64,000 nucleotides of DNA from Styela clava. Its lineage: Eukaryota; Chordata; Ascidiacea; Stolidobranchia; Styelidae. Below the pieces are notes generated by a model. It saw nothing but the letters and a program-made list of their open reading frames with translations. It was not told where the DNA came from and searched no databases. Positions 27,308-39,237 of this stretch are shown piece after piece. Numbering within the stretch: the first letter of the stretch is position 1; every line of letters starts with the position of its first letter. The stretch is from assembly GCF_964204865.1 (NCBI RefSeq), contig NC_135255.1, positions 15,467,135-15,531,134 of the forward strand. The letters run 5' to 3'. Both the position numbers and the translations under genes were made by a program.

Positions 27308-30300
27308 AGGGACGGACTAAAAGTTAAGGATGCCAAGTATGAGTACTTACAAGTATTCGATTCTTATCCGATTCCTAAATTTTCGATTCCGATTCTCGAT
27401 TCCGAATCTCGATTCCTCGACATATTGCCGAAAAAATATACCCACCAAGCAATACCATATGAAATCAAGCAAGACAACGATGTTCAAATTCTGGACGGAC
27501 AAGAAGGCCGAAACTAAGTAGTATGGGTATCCAATCTGCCACATGAGACAAAACCGCACAAAAAAAACGAATCCTTCAGAACCCACAGAGATTTTTAAAA
27601 TAAATAAACGTTAAAGCCTACTAGCGATATTTATAATATATATATATATTATATATAGTGAAGTTTGCGGTGTCGTAGCAACTCAACATAGCAGTGAAGC
27701 AGTTTATACATATATATGTGTGAAGAAATTGCCACAAAACGTTACACATTGTTTGCAATCCAGGTTTCAAACTCGAGAATCGATTCCGGTGCATCGGAAT
27801 CGATTCTAGTCGATTCCGCGAAGAATCGATTCTGTAATCGAATCCGGACTCGATTCCGCCATCCCTACTAAAAGTAGGCACTTGCAAATTAGGCACTTAT
27901 TTAGGCACTTTGGAAAAAAAGTAAAAAGGGCGTAATACCTTTTAAAAACATAATTAATTAGTTAAAAATGGTCAAATTAAATGTTGAAAACGCAAATTGC
28001 AACGGGCAAACTCATAACAATATTAAAAACGTAGTATTAAAGGCAGTCGCACGCGCTTGGTCACCACATATGCTAGGCACATATTTAGGCACTTCGAAAA
28101 ATAAAGAAAATGGCAATTATCACTAATAAAAGACAGAGACATAAACATATTACCCACACTGATTAGCCTGGGTAAATATCCAATAGATGCACTTGAGTCT
28201 AGTACTGGAATTTAGAAATAATAAATTGTTACCGGTAGGCACTTATTTAGGCACTTCGGAAAAAAGGTGAAATGGACGTAGTAACTCCTAAAAAGGTATT
28301 GAATTAGTTCAAAATATTTAAATTAAATGTTGAACGCGAAAATTGCAACAGTTAAATCCAATAACGATTTTTAAAACGTAGTATTAAAGGGAGACGCACG
28401 CGCTCTGTCACCACGTATGCTAGGCACATATTTAGGCCTTTCGAAAAATAAAGAAAATGGCAATTATCACTGATAAAAGACAGAGAAATAAAAATATTAC
28501 CCACACTGATTAGCCTGGGTAAATATCCAATAGATGCACTTGAGTCTAGTACTGGAATTTAGAAATAATAAATTGTTACCGGTAGGCACTTTTTAGGCAC
28601 TTATTTATGCACATCGAAAAAAAGGTGAAATGGGCGTAATAACTTTTAAAATGATAATTAATTAGTTGAAAATTGTCAAATTAAATATTGAACACGCAAA
28701 TTGCAATAGGTGAACCGAATAACAATATTTAAAACGTAGTATTAAAAGGAGTCACACGAGCTCGGTCACCACATATGCTAGGCACATATTTAGGCACTTC
28801 GAAAAAAGAAGAAAACGGAATTATCACCAATAGAAGACAGAGAAATAAAAATATTACCCACACTGATTAGCCTGGGCAAATATCCAATAGATGCACTTGA
28901 GTCTAGTACTGGAATTTAGAAATAATAAATTGTTACCGGTAGGCACTTTTTTAAGCACTTCGAAAAAAAAAGGTGAAATGGACGTAGTAACTCCTAGAAA
29001 GATAATGAAAGTTTTATAATGCGTTTAACTAGTCCCATCAATCCCATTTTCTTTATTTTTCGAAGTGCTTAATATGTGCTTAGCATATGCGTTGATAGAA
29101 CGCGTGAGCCTCCTTATAATACTACGTTTTAACATTATCATTGGGTTTACTTGTTGCAATTTGCATATTAATTTTTTAATTTAAATATTTTAAACTAATT
29201 CATTATCATTTTAAAAGTTATTACGCCAATTTTACGCATTTTTAGAAGTGTCTAAATAAGTGACTAAAAAGTGCCTACCGGTAACAATTTATTATTCTCA
29301 AATATCACTACTAGACTCAAGTGCATTCATCGGATATGCAAATAGGCTAATTATTTTAACTAATATTTTTATTTTCTGTATTTTTATTCATGATAATTAC
29401 CATTTTCTTTATATTTCGAAGTGTCTAAATATGTGCCTAGCATATGTGGTGACAGAGCGCGTGCGTCTCCCTTTAATACTATGTTTTAAAAATCGTTATT
29501 GGGTTTACCTGTTGCAATTTCCGCGTTCAACATTTAATTTAAATATTTTGAACTAATTCATTATCTTTTTAGGAGTTACTACTTCCATTTCACCTTTTTT
29601 CGAAGTGCCCACCGGTAACAATTTATTATTCCTAAATTCCAGTACTAGACTCAAGTGCATCTATTGGATATTTGCCCAGGCTAATAGGTGTGGGTAATGT
29701 GTTCATTTCTCTGTCTTTTATTAGTGATAATTGCCATTTTCTTTATTTTTCGAAGTGCCTAAATATGTGCCTAGCATATGTGGTGACAGAGCGCGTGCGT
29801 CTCCCTTTAGTACTACGTTTTAAAAATCATTACAGTATTGGGTTTAACTGTTGCAATTTCCGCGTTCAACATTTAATTTAAATATTTTGAACTAATTCAT
29901 TATCTTTCTAGGAGTTACTACGTTCATTTCACCTTTTTTTCCGAAGTGCCTAAATAAGTGCCTACCGGTAACAATTTATTATTTCTAAATTCCAGTACTA
30001 GACTCAAATGCATCTCTTAGATATTTACTCAGGCTAATCAGTGTGGGTAATATGTTTATTTCTCTGTCTTTTATTAGTGAATATGCCATTTTCTTTATTT
30101 TTCGAAGTGCCTAAATATGTGCATAGCATATGTGGTGACCAAGCGCGTGCGACTGCCTTTAATACTGCGTTTTAAATATTGCAATTGAGTTTGCCCGTTG
30201 CAATTTGCGTTTTCAACATTTAATTTGACCATTTTTAACTAATTAATTATGTTTTTAAAAGGTATTACGCCCTTTTTACTTTTTTTCCAAAGTGCCTAAA

Positions 30301-30352
30301 TAAGTGCCTAAAAAAGTGCCTAATTTGCAAGTGCCTACTTTTAGTCCGTCCC
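27308..30352. mobile_element. Nested cluster layer D: long foldback hAT-like element, copy 1
   Basis: Starts AGGGACGGACTAAAAGT and ends with the exact inverse ACTTTTAGTCCGTCCC. Perfect 8-bp target duplication ACGAGAAC at 27300-27307 and 30353-30360. The interior is two inverted arms around about 29010-29040. Each arm has about three tandem units of roughly 345-360 bp carrying GTTACCGGTAGGCAC, GATTAGCCTGGGTAAATATC and repeated AGGCAC hexamers. There is no coding capacity, so it must be moved by a transposase from elsewhere. Sister copy at 53375-56159. Confidence 0.9.
27325..27867. mobile_element. Nested cluster layer E: hAT MITE inside the foldback element
   Basis: Same family as 23057-23479 in reverse. 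It lies just inside the left end of layer D with the perfect 8-bp duplication CTAAAAGT (27317-27324 and 27868-27875). It is the innermost and so the youngest layer of the stack. Confidence 0.9.
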
Positions 30353-31544
30353 ACGAGAACATGTTCGTGTAATATGCTGGATGGCTGAACGCCAAAGCGG
30401 GACTTTTGCCTGACTTGTCGGGACGGCGGGACAAGACGCTGAAAAGCGGGACTGTCCCGCCTAAAGCGGGACGTATGGTAAGCCTAGCTCTGCGTGATAT
30501 TTTCCTTGGCGACAAATCTTTTCTATGCTCTTTAAAAATTCAAAGGCGCACTTTTTGCTTCGCCGTGAATGTGACAATTTAGTGTATTTTGACATACGAC
30601 TTTGCGGTACAATATTGATGAATTCAGCACTATCTATGGAAGGCTTTATTTCACTTGGCGGTTTAAAACTTCACTCTCTTCAGCGGTTGGCACTGTGGTC
30701 AAAAAGTTTGAACAACTTCCTCTTGCTTCCACGTTTCGCTTCTGAGTTAATGCATCTAGTGAGTCAATGTGTTTTTATGATTTAAATGGCGTTTTAAATA
30801 GTCAACTTCCCATTCCACGATTTGCTTTTTCAAATTTACTATCAGGTGCCACTTCACATGTCAGATAAACTTCACTTCACATGTCCCGCGCTGGCACACA
30901 TAAATAAAGGTGCTTGAGCGTGACAGACACGTATGTGACATCACAATAACCAGTGATCACCAATATGCGCGTAGTCGTTGCGTGAAACATAGAATGAGAA
31001 ATCTAGTTAAGCGTTAATAAAAATGATATATGAAATATAAGCCACGCTTTAAAAACAAAACTGCGCGAGAATGAGATTTTACTGCGCAAATGTTCTGATG
31101 GTACTGCGCAGTTGCGCAGCTTAGAGGGAACCTTGTTGGCGGGCCGCACATATTTCTAGAAAGTTGAAAACCAAACGGATGATACTTTTTGTAATGAAGA
31201 TCAAGCAGTGATATATTTCTCGAATAGAATATAGATTCATTTATTCATTGCATTGCATCTCAAAAATTCCATTTGACAATTTTCGGCGCCAGTCAACCCT
31301 TTGCACTTAACACCAACTTTTCTGTTTTGTTGCCATTTGTCTAATTATAATTAAATTATAGACTCATTAAACGAGTCATTGTGAGTTTTAGACTTGTTAG
31401 ATTATGATATAATTTAGTCTGCACGCGTCTCACAATAAATTCTGTTACGCAAAGAATATAATCGTCAAAACAGCTGTTTTGTTACTATAATTCAGTGAAG
31501 CGTCGCGGGCCGGGTTATAGTACTCCGCGAGCCGGATCCTTCGG

Positions 31545-31688
31545 CACCAACTAAGACAAGCAAAAGTATCGAAACAACCAACAAACCACACCAATCGAAA
31601 TACTGGCTTTATTTCCTGTTGTTTGTGACGTCACTATTGGCGAATTTGTTCTTCATTCTCGCATATATCATCTTAATTGCATTGTAAC
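31545..31688 (-). pseudogene. 144-bp fragment of MINPP1 last exon at a duplication breakpoint
   Basis: Matches 42233-42377, the region encoding the hydrophobic C-terminus of the phosphatase. It begins after the normal stop codon position and ends where RhoGAP intron sequence starts. This is the junction that joins the end of one duplication unit to the start of the next. Confidence 0.85.
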
Positions 31689-32769
31689 TTAGTGTTGTCA
31701 TAGTAACTGTTGTCTTACTCTAAGCTTGCTGATTTTTTCCTGTCGTTGCTATGCAATACTCACTATAATCAAAACTGAATTCTCACAGGAGTTTCCACAG
31801 AGCAAGCGCAATGGAAATGTTGATAAATTTCATGATCTTACAGGAAAAGAACCGACAAAAACGATTAAAAGAAAAAGCTCCGAAAAACGGTATCCACGGC
31901 AAACGTTTGCTATTGCTATCGGCATTAATCACACAGTTTCCGAATATTTTAATCATGGACACGACGATATTATACAAGAATTGGATCACAAGACACCACT
32001 TTTCGTGGAAAAATGCGTACGATACATTGAGCATTTTGGTATGTTAGATTTAAGTGTTTAATTATCACTGGTATAACAGATATATGTTTAAACGCATGGA
32101 AGTATTTTTTTAAGGTTTCAAATGGCAAATTTTTTCTAATTAATAATCAAACTTCTCCTTCCGAACATATCGTATGATATCAGTAGCTACATTTACAGGC
32201 TTTATCGGCTTTATCTGAACCGAAAAGTGCGAATAAGCTTCCTTCATGCGTAAAAAAGATATTTCTCAAATTTGTGAACGTGATAGAAAATTTACTCATC
32301 TTTTGTATATGACGAATGCATCATCTTAATTAATTTAGTTCTTTCTGATGCACTTGCTTACGTGACAGGTATTTGGGTCATTCAGTCTATCATCATATGA
32401 CAATTGACTCAATAAATTTGACAGAATACACTTGCATTACGTGGAGTTGGCTTTGATCGGTTATGTTATTCATGGAATGTCTCATTGATGTTTTCTTCTT
32501 CGTTTTTATTGGTTTTTGGTTATTGATTTTTTTTTTAATTTGTAAGAATCTTGACTGAATGGCTTTACAGAATTCCAGCGAACGCGCAAGAAAGAGAAAA
32601 CATTTTGCGAAAATTTGACGAAGGTGATTTTTTATGCTTGTCTCAAATATTCTTTCTGATTTGAACCAAATATTGCATATAAATTTCAATTATTATTTTA
32701 CAATTAAGCCTTATCATTCCGGTAAAGAAAAACTAGAATGTCACATTTCACTCCTGTGCCAGAAAAATT

Positions 32770-32940
32770 TTGGGTAATCCCGTAATACCGTGTACCAGGT
32801 TAGGGTTAGGCCATAATTTTATTCCATTCCTTATTTTAGTTCTATTCTGAGTTCGGGGACTGCCTGTGGATATACCCTTTGCCCATAGGCGAACAAAAGT
32901 AGTTACCTCCATATTGGTACACATACTTCTGGAGCGCCTA
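32770..32940. mobile_element. MITE in block A copy 2 only
   Basis: Contains GTAATACCGTGTACCAGG on the left and TGGTACACATACTTCTGGAG on the right. Same short family as 41012-41240. Copy 1 of the block lacks it. Confidence 0.55.
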
Positions 32941-33293
32941 ATTATGATTATAGTTTAGAAGTAATTATTTATACTGACCCCATCTATCTAGTCTTACATG
33001 CACTGTTTTAAAATGTTCTAATAAACATCCATATCTGGGCCACTAGTCAGCGTCGAATTTTGAGCTTCTTAATTTGTTTCAATTATTAATATCAAAGGTA
33101 TATATTTTCTCAACTGCAATCCTGTACTTTACACAGATGTAAAAATTTCTTTTATGAATCATATTACATTAGGATATAGAAAATCTATTATGACATCAAA
33201 ACACATTTTCAAAAAATTGAATTTTTCCATTGTGCAATATACAAAATATGACATCACAAATTTTTAACATTTAATTATAAACACGTTTACCTA

Positions 33294-34597
33294 TTAACTC
33301 TTTGAACTCTGACGGCTCTGAGCGAAGTTACTCGCTCACCCTGAAGGTTCGCAGCGCCGTATTGGTAGAACAATAAAATAAGTCTAAATACTGGCTATTT
33401 GGCACGCTTGTAACTTTTTACCAATTATAGGTAGCACGTTGTGAGACATTTCAATCGAAAGGAAATTTTATCGTGCATTCAGAATGTATTTTTCATTTTA
33501 AAATACATTTTGTCAAAATTAATAAAATTGACCTCAATCTAACAGTCATTTTTCTGCATGTATGTGAGTTTTGGCTTGAAATTTTGTTAGTTTGGTACAA
33601 AATATACTGCCAATATTTGATGTTCATAAAGAGTTTTTTATAAGCTTTTTGTTGATATTCGAATTACTATTGTGGCTGCCATATAACCAATTTTATATTT
33701 AAATATTTAATTGTGTAACATTGTATCGGGTGAACAACATCGATAAGCGGCCATGACGCACTGATTACGCAGCTACGCAAAAGCCGATCACGTGACTACC
33801 GTCATGAAGATGTTGATAAGTACGTTCGGAACGTATTGCGTGGCAAAATGCGCAAGATAACTTTCACGACGACGTTCTCAGCGGGACATCGGTCGCCGAG
33901 TTTCGATATGATATTAACCCTGTTTGGATTGAAGTACCGACGTCGAGTAATGCGTGCAGTAATAGCGAAGTGAAGTTAATATCGTCATATAAAATTTCAC
34001 GTGGAAAATCTTTTATTCGCCCATGAGTATTTGTTCAAATATCAACCAAAATAAGTACTTGCCTGCTCTGCAGATCAAAATATCTGATTTTACGAATGTT
34101 AGGCGAAGCAAGTGGATGGAATAATATCTGAGAGCACTAATAATGCAGAAAGAGCAACTCTTATTCCAACAAGATCATATGCGTCGCCAGAACTAGATAC
34201 CCCACCGCAAAACGCCAGTTCTAATAATAGATGCGTCGTATGCAGCAAAATTTACATTATTGCCAAAAAAACAATCCAGCTGCTAAAGACAAAGCGTTGC
34301 TGAAACGATGCGAGACAGTATATAAGTACAAATACTGTAATGAGTACCTATGTATAGGTAACGAAACCAACAACTATTGGTATAACTGGCACAACAAAGT
34401 GCAATATTGGATTTAGTCTGCCTAATATTTTCATGTTCTTCATTGTTCCGGGCACAACAAAGTGCAATATTCAATTTAAAATTTTTAGCAAGCAGTCTTG
34501 TTCATATTGCGTATACGTAACCACAACTTCATGGGGCTTGAGCGGGCAGTCAAAGTCAAAGCGTAGTGTGAATTTTGAATGCGTAGCATCGGGTTAA
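33294..34597 (+). mobile_element. Degraded piggyBac-like transposon
   Basis: The interval lies between two TTAA tetranucleotides (33294-33297 and 34594-34597), the piggyBac target. The left end reads TTAACTCTTTGAACTC; the right end inverted reads TTAACCCGATGC. Near 34220-34400 the translation gives RCVVCSK and, in a shifted frame, KYCNEYLC, resembling the cysteine-rich C-terminal domain of piggyBac transposases. The frame is broken and the catalytic part is not recognisable, so it cannot code for an active enzyme. It occurs only in copy 2 of the duplication. Confidence 0.6.
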
Positions 34598-35195
34598 TTA
34601 ATTACTTCCTGCGGACATTTAAATAATAACATCTCGACGTAACGTTATTGCGGATATCGTCACGTTTAGGTGCATTTGCGTAATATGCGTAAAGTTGTGC
34701 GTGACGAGACGTTGCCTCTCTTCAATGAGAACATCAATTTGACGCAGCGTCGCTGTTAAATCTACAGATAATCTAATATATTTGGTCATAAAATTTGAAT
34801 GGCTCATCGTAAAATCGTTTTGGATACGTATATAAAAAGCTATTCAAATTCTCCACATATATTGCCGATTGAATATGTGGCTATTTAGGCAAGAAGTCGA
34901 AATTCTTTATAATAAATATTTGTTATCATACAATAATTTCATACGCACTTTCAAATTGCCAATTTTACTGAAACATCGTATATTAGAGCACCGATCATCA
35001 CAATATAATTAGTCCCAATAACAAGCTTTCATGCAATATAAAATTTATTTAAATACTCATTGTGGTTCTTGAGATACGAGATCATAAAGTTGATTCCCTC
35101 CGACACGAAAAACAAGCCGGTAAACCGGCTTGCCGGGGCACAGAGCGTACTCAAACAAGCCGGTAAACCGGCTTGCCGGGTTCAAGCGGTTAACA
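34598..35195. other. Unidentified insert next to the piggyBac remnant
   Basis: This sequence has no counterpart in block A copy 1. It has slightly higher GC stretches around 34620-34800 and a 62-residue minus-strand ORF without a domain I know. It ends with the palindrome pair at 35112-35180. It may be another decayed element. Confidence 0.4.
35112..35180. repeat. Paired 26-bp repeat containing a perfect palindrome
   Basis: The 26-bp repeat at 35112-35137 returns at 35155-35180. Each contains AAGCCGGTAAACCGGCTT, an 18-bp inverted repeat, followed by GCCGGG. The two lie 43 bp apart start to start. It sits 56 bp before exon 8 of the RhoGAP duplicate. Confidence 0.9.
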
Positions 35196-38100
35196 CCTAT
35201 GATCATGAGAAAAGATTTTATTTTATTTGTTTCAGATAATACCATTGAGCTCTTTTCTATGTCAGTCACTGTGCAAACAATAGCTGGATGTCTGACCTGG
35301 TTTTTCAGCCACAAAAATCTTCCAGAACCTCTCATTCCGCACAACCTTCATGAAGAATTTGAAGAAGCCATAAGTAAGCTGAGGATAATGGCGTAGAAAC
35401 AAATCGATTTGCAAATTATTCGGTTCGTATTAGGCTAATTTGCAAATAATTGAATCATGTTGTAATGTAAAGCAGTGCTTTCCAACAAATACTAAATCGA
35501 TCAAATATACATTTTTTATATTGATCATTTGCATATTGTTATATTTTCACATATTTATTTGTAATGTTTCCATTTTGGTGCAGCAAAACTTCCATCAGAT
35601 GGACGATTCGAAGAGGGTTTTCACTTAAATTCTGATGAAAGTTGATTACTTCAGATCAATAATAATTATATTTTGGGTATATTATGTGTGAATTTCTGAA
35701 AAGTTTTATGTAATTTCGATTTTTTTGATATTATTCGTAAAAAAATGATTAATTTTATGGATGTAAGCTATAACTGAAAATGTTCAAAAATTGATCTCAA
35801 TTATTTACATTTTAGGATAATCAATTTAGGTCTGATTATCATATGTAGACAGAATGTCTCAAAGTAATTCCTATTTGCATAAAACATGCAATACATGTTT
35901 TTGGTCCTTTTTTATGTTTTGTTGAATGTGTTTTTTTAGTCTGGCTATTTCATTGCGGTAAACAAAATAATCAATCGATAAATTTGGAGCTTCATTCTCG
36001 TATACATTTAGCCTCACGCAAAGGATAGAAACGTGCAAATTTTCTTGGAATTACTATTCTTTTGATAGAATTGTACATAGGTATTTGCAAATAGTAAATT
36101 TCAGTGTTACCCTTGCAAATAATTTATTGTAGCAATCAAATAAAAATGTGTAGGATTGAAACAAAATATTCTGCATTAACCATTTAAAAATGCAAAATGT
36201 TCTATTACGCTTCTTCGTTAATTAGACTTCTTCGTAATTTTAATCACACTAATCTAACATTTCTCCTTTCACAGATATGCCTGATCCATCACTCCGAAAT
36301 TTATCTGTTCGAGGAGTCATAAGAAAATTACCTAAATCTCACTATGCTACTTTTAAATATATCTGCAAATATTTGAACACGTAAGTCTGATTTTTTATGA
36401 CATCTTGCTCTACTAAGAAGCTGTGTTTATGACATCTTGCTCTACTAACAAGGAAAAGTATTTTCTAGTCGAAAATAGCAGCTGAGCCTAAGAATATGGA
36501 TGTTTCTGACCATTGGCATTCTATTTGTGATTTGAGTAAGCAATTGCCAAGTCTCGCTTTCTAACTTCTATAATTGTAAACAATACCATTCGCCAATAAA
36601 AACCGCCAAGAAATAAAGACGTTCAGGTTTACTGACTGAGCTGGTGGAAATAAGCTATTGCACTCTTGACTGGATATTATTTTATGTGCTTTTAACAAAG
36701 CTCAATAAAACCAGTCGCTGCTGGGTGGGGGGTTACTATATTTTCGAACGACTGGAAATTTGCGACTCAATTTATTAAATCCAAGGTTGGGTGACAGGTG
36801 TGGGATTTGAATCAGGAATTTTTGTCCCACGATGCCGACATGTGTTAACACAGTGTTGTTAATTGTAATTTAGTTGTACATCTGGCAACTAGTTTTTTCC
36901 AAGATGACTGAGTCAGTGATGTCATCAGTTGACTGATCATGATATCACCACATGTGGGAGTGACGTGACCGCCTGCTCCCTAGAGTTGTTGCTCAGTTCT
37001 GTTGGTTTTTTCACTAAAGTAACTTTTGGCTATTTATATATTTATACTAAGTTATTAACAAATATTCTAATTTGTTTCAGTGTCTGTCAGCATGAGAGTG
37101 AGAATAATATGAACAGTGAAAACATCTCAATCTGTTGGTGGCCGACATTATTTAGACCAGATTTAGACGATATGAAATCGGTTTTGTTCGGACGACCTTG
37201 TTTGAAGGACGTTTTACTTGCTTGCATTGTCCAATGTGGTTTTATTTTTTACAACAAACCCGAAGTTTGAATTCGAGAACTTTAATTCAAGTAACAATGA
37301 TAACTGTTGCTTTTTTGTTGACTTGAACGTCAACCTTGTATTGTCGAACGCAAGAGGTCATCTTCAGAGATGATTGTCTCTCGATGATGTCTAACGCTAA
37401 CCCATTATCCGAATTATAACGTTTCGAGATTCGGAAGTAAATTCGATTTTGAACTAAGATCGAGCGTTGAGAAGAGCAAAATAGAAAAACTATTTGTTCT
37501 TCGTAGTTTCAAGCGTTGTATTTCCATATTATGATGTCATAAAGCTGCTTCGCAAACATAATTCTTTCGACTGCTTTATTTTGTTTTAATTATCGTCAAG
37601 TAGCAACAGCATATTTGTTATTGCTGTGCTGTAGGTTGATAGCGAAACACTGTCTAATTAATATTCTTATTTTGTTCCTGGTTTTGTTCAAATCATCCAA
37701 TTATTGATATATTGTATTTGTTTGGATCATTTATAAAGTATGATTTGAGGAATTAATCAGAACATCAAGCAGGGATGTCCACAACTCAATTTTTTTTATT
37801 CCCTTACAGTTTTAAAAAAAAAAAATTATCACATTTCTGATTCCCAATAAACTTTGATTTTCAAGTAATGTTAAGTATTGTGGCATTCCAAATAAAGTAT
37901 GGTATGATAAAAATTCAGTACATTCTACAAAATCCCTCACTTTGTTGAGTGCAATTTATGATACAACGATTTTTGTTTCAAATTCGCACATATATATCAT
38001 ATTTTTTTGCTCGAAATTGCTGAAATAGGTACACAAATCATAATATGTGTCTTACTATGATAAACATTATTACTATTCGTTAATATAAGTATTGACAAGT

Positions 38101-38936
38101 CAATTTCGTTGTTTGTTCAAATTGTCTCGCATCCCTGCTTGCAACATGCTCGAATCGGCGCTTAAAGTTTTCCAATAATTATGCCGTGTGGACTATTGTC
38201 GTTAAAAATCAATTGACAATAATCTTATTTCTTTCTTCACACCATTTTTTTCTGCTTGTTGAGAAAAACTTTCTTATTACCGGATTTCAAAGTTTTTAAA
38301 AGCTATTGATTTTATTTTTCCAAAGTTTTTCTTTGTCATATTAGGATCGATAATTCAAGTACAATTTTTCAGCGAATATTACGCCGCCACGTGACCTCAT
38401 GTCAGATTAGTCCGCCATCTTTTCGACAACCCAGACACTCAACCGATGTGATGCTACGAAGGGTCTTGACTTGCAATTATAACAGATTTTCAGTGTAAGT
38501 CCAATGGGCTACCGGTACGACGGTTACAGTAGGACATAACATTTCAAGAATTCAATGCTAACGTTAGATACAATCAGGTTACTTCAATATAACCAATGCA
38601 ATGCAATACTGGACATCGTTGATTCGCGAAAGAGTAATAAGTGGTTAACGAGAAAGCCTGTGGCAAGTATACTCCTCCATTTCATTTTAACAGATTAGGA
38701 TTGGCACATTTCGTGAACAGTATTTGAAGCTGGATTCCCAACAAAGCAACACCCGGTTCTAGTTGTTTGTAAAAGAATACTATTCCGACCAACATAGCAC
38801 ATTGGACTGGCAAACATGGAAAGTCAATATATATAGTCAAATAGTCAATTTTTTTTTTATTTATTAAAAGGAGAAATAAAAATCACTTCGCAAAATAGCA
38901 TTTCGTGCTATTTCAATTTAAATCATGACCACTTAC

Positions 38937-38999
38937 CAGTCTTATTTTCCTGTTGCCCTCAACAATTGCTGCAAGATTGGTTCTTTCTTCAGAAGACAT
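38937..38999 (-). pseudogene. Orphan SORD first exon
   Basis: The same 63 bp as 25156-25218: an ATG, 21 codons and a GT donor, with the upstream flank also duplicated. Exons 2-7 are absent because block A joins block B directly at 38281. If the promoter still works, transcripts would lack the enzyme body. Confidence 0.85.
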
Positions 39000-39237
39000 C
39001 GCGACGTAGTAATAGATTAGAAAATGCTGGCATACTACAGTCCGTGAAGCAAATACATATTAGTCGATGCGATAGGTTTGTTTGACTTTCTAGAATATGT
39101 CAGAGTTATAGCAAACACCGTGAAAGAGCTGACGAGGAATGGCGAACTTTAGTCGAATCACCAACAGACTTGTATGCTTTGCAAGTCATTTTATCACATC
39201 AGCTAATAAAAACCAAAACCTTTTAAACACTTTATTA

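Larger units (their letters stand above)
26783..30487. mobile_element. Nested cluster layer C: hAT element with AGGGTTACCATA end
   Basis: Left end AGGGTTACCATATTTTC; right end region AAAGCGGGACGTATGGTAAG. The 8-bp duplication CTCTGCGT is at 26775-26782 and 30488-30495. A relative with similar ends is at 52463-53342. No transposase ORF is visible; most of its length is layer D. Confidence 0.8.
26514..31135. mobile_element. Nested cluster layer B: hAT element with GTTCCCTC ends
   Basis: Left end CAGTGTTCCCTCCAAG, right end GCGCAGCTTAGAGGGAACCTTG. It is flanked by TCGGCGGG (26506-26513) and TTGGCGGG (31136-31143), one mismatch apart. It splits layer A. Internal sequence outside layer C has only short ORFs without recognised domains. 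Confidence 0.8.
26452..31527. mobile_element. Nested cluster layer A: hAT MITE, CAGGGGTCGGCAACC family
   Basis: Left part 26452-26513 starts CAGGGGTCGGCAACCTTTTG; right part 31144 to about 31527 continues the same element, matching 21254-21667 in reverse. The right terminal repeat is diverged or lost next to a duplication breakpoint. The empty site is visible in block B copy 2 near 40960 (TCGTACGATG). All inner layers sit inside it. Confidence 0.8.
31844..37270 (+). pseudogene. Truncated RhoGAP duplicate (exons 6-10 only)
   Basis: Exon equivalents: 31844-32038, 32546-32623, 35236-35373, 36275-36380 and 37081-37270. Exons 1-5 are missing. Exon 6 is 7 bp shorter than its parent (195 against 202), which breaks the parental frame. 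An upstream acceptor (CACAG, exon from 31789) opens a different frame that reaches the same end. Exon 7 has lost its acceptor (TAG to TAA at 32543-32545), though its 78 bp frame is open and keeps the arginine finger. Exons 8-10 keep length, frame, splice sites and stop. Without promoter, N-terminus and two normal splice choices it is probably a pseudogene, but a young one: 7 of 12 changes in the last exon are synonymous by my count. Confidence 0.8.
31690..38281. repeat. Segmental duplication block A, copy 2
   Basis: Second copy of 15076-19411, enlarged by insertions missing from copy 1: a MITE near 32770-32940, a 1.9 kb insert at about 33260-35195 that contains a piggyBac remnant, and a small piece near 36775-36860. 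It joins directly to block B copy 2 at 38281/38282, so the sequence matching 19412-24522 has been lost here. Confidence 0.9.

Noticed and set aside
29260-29881. Two similar ORFs (98 and 69 aa), repeated again at 55093-55729
   Set aside because: They lie in the right arms of the foldback element and resemble each other because the arm units are repeats. They have no domain and are interrupted differently in each copy.
31726-32061. Open frame through the duplicated RhoGAP exon 6 from the upstream acceptor
   Set aside because: The parental gene uses the other frame (exon from 15230), which joins the charged helix to the RhoGAP domain. The long ORF in copy 2 arises because the 7-bp deletion fuses the two frames.
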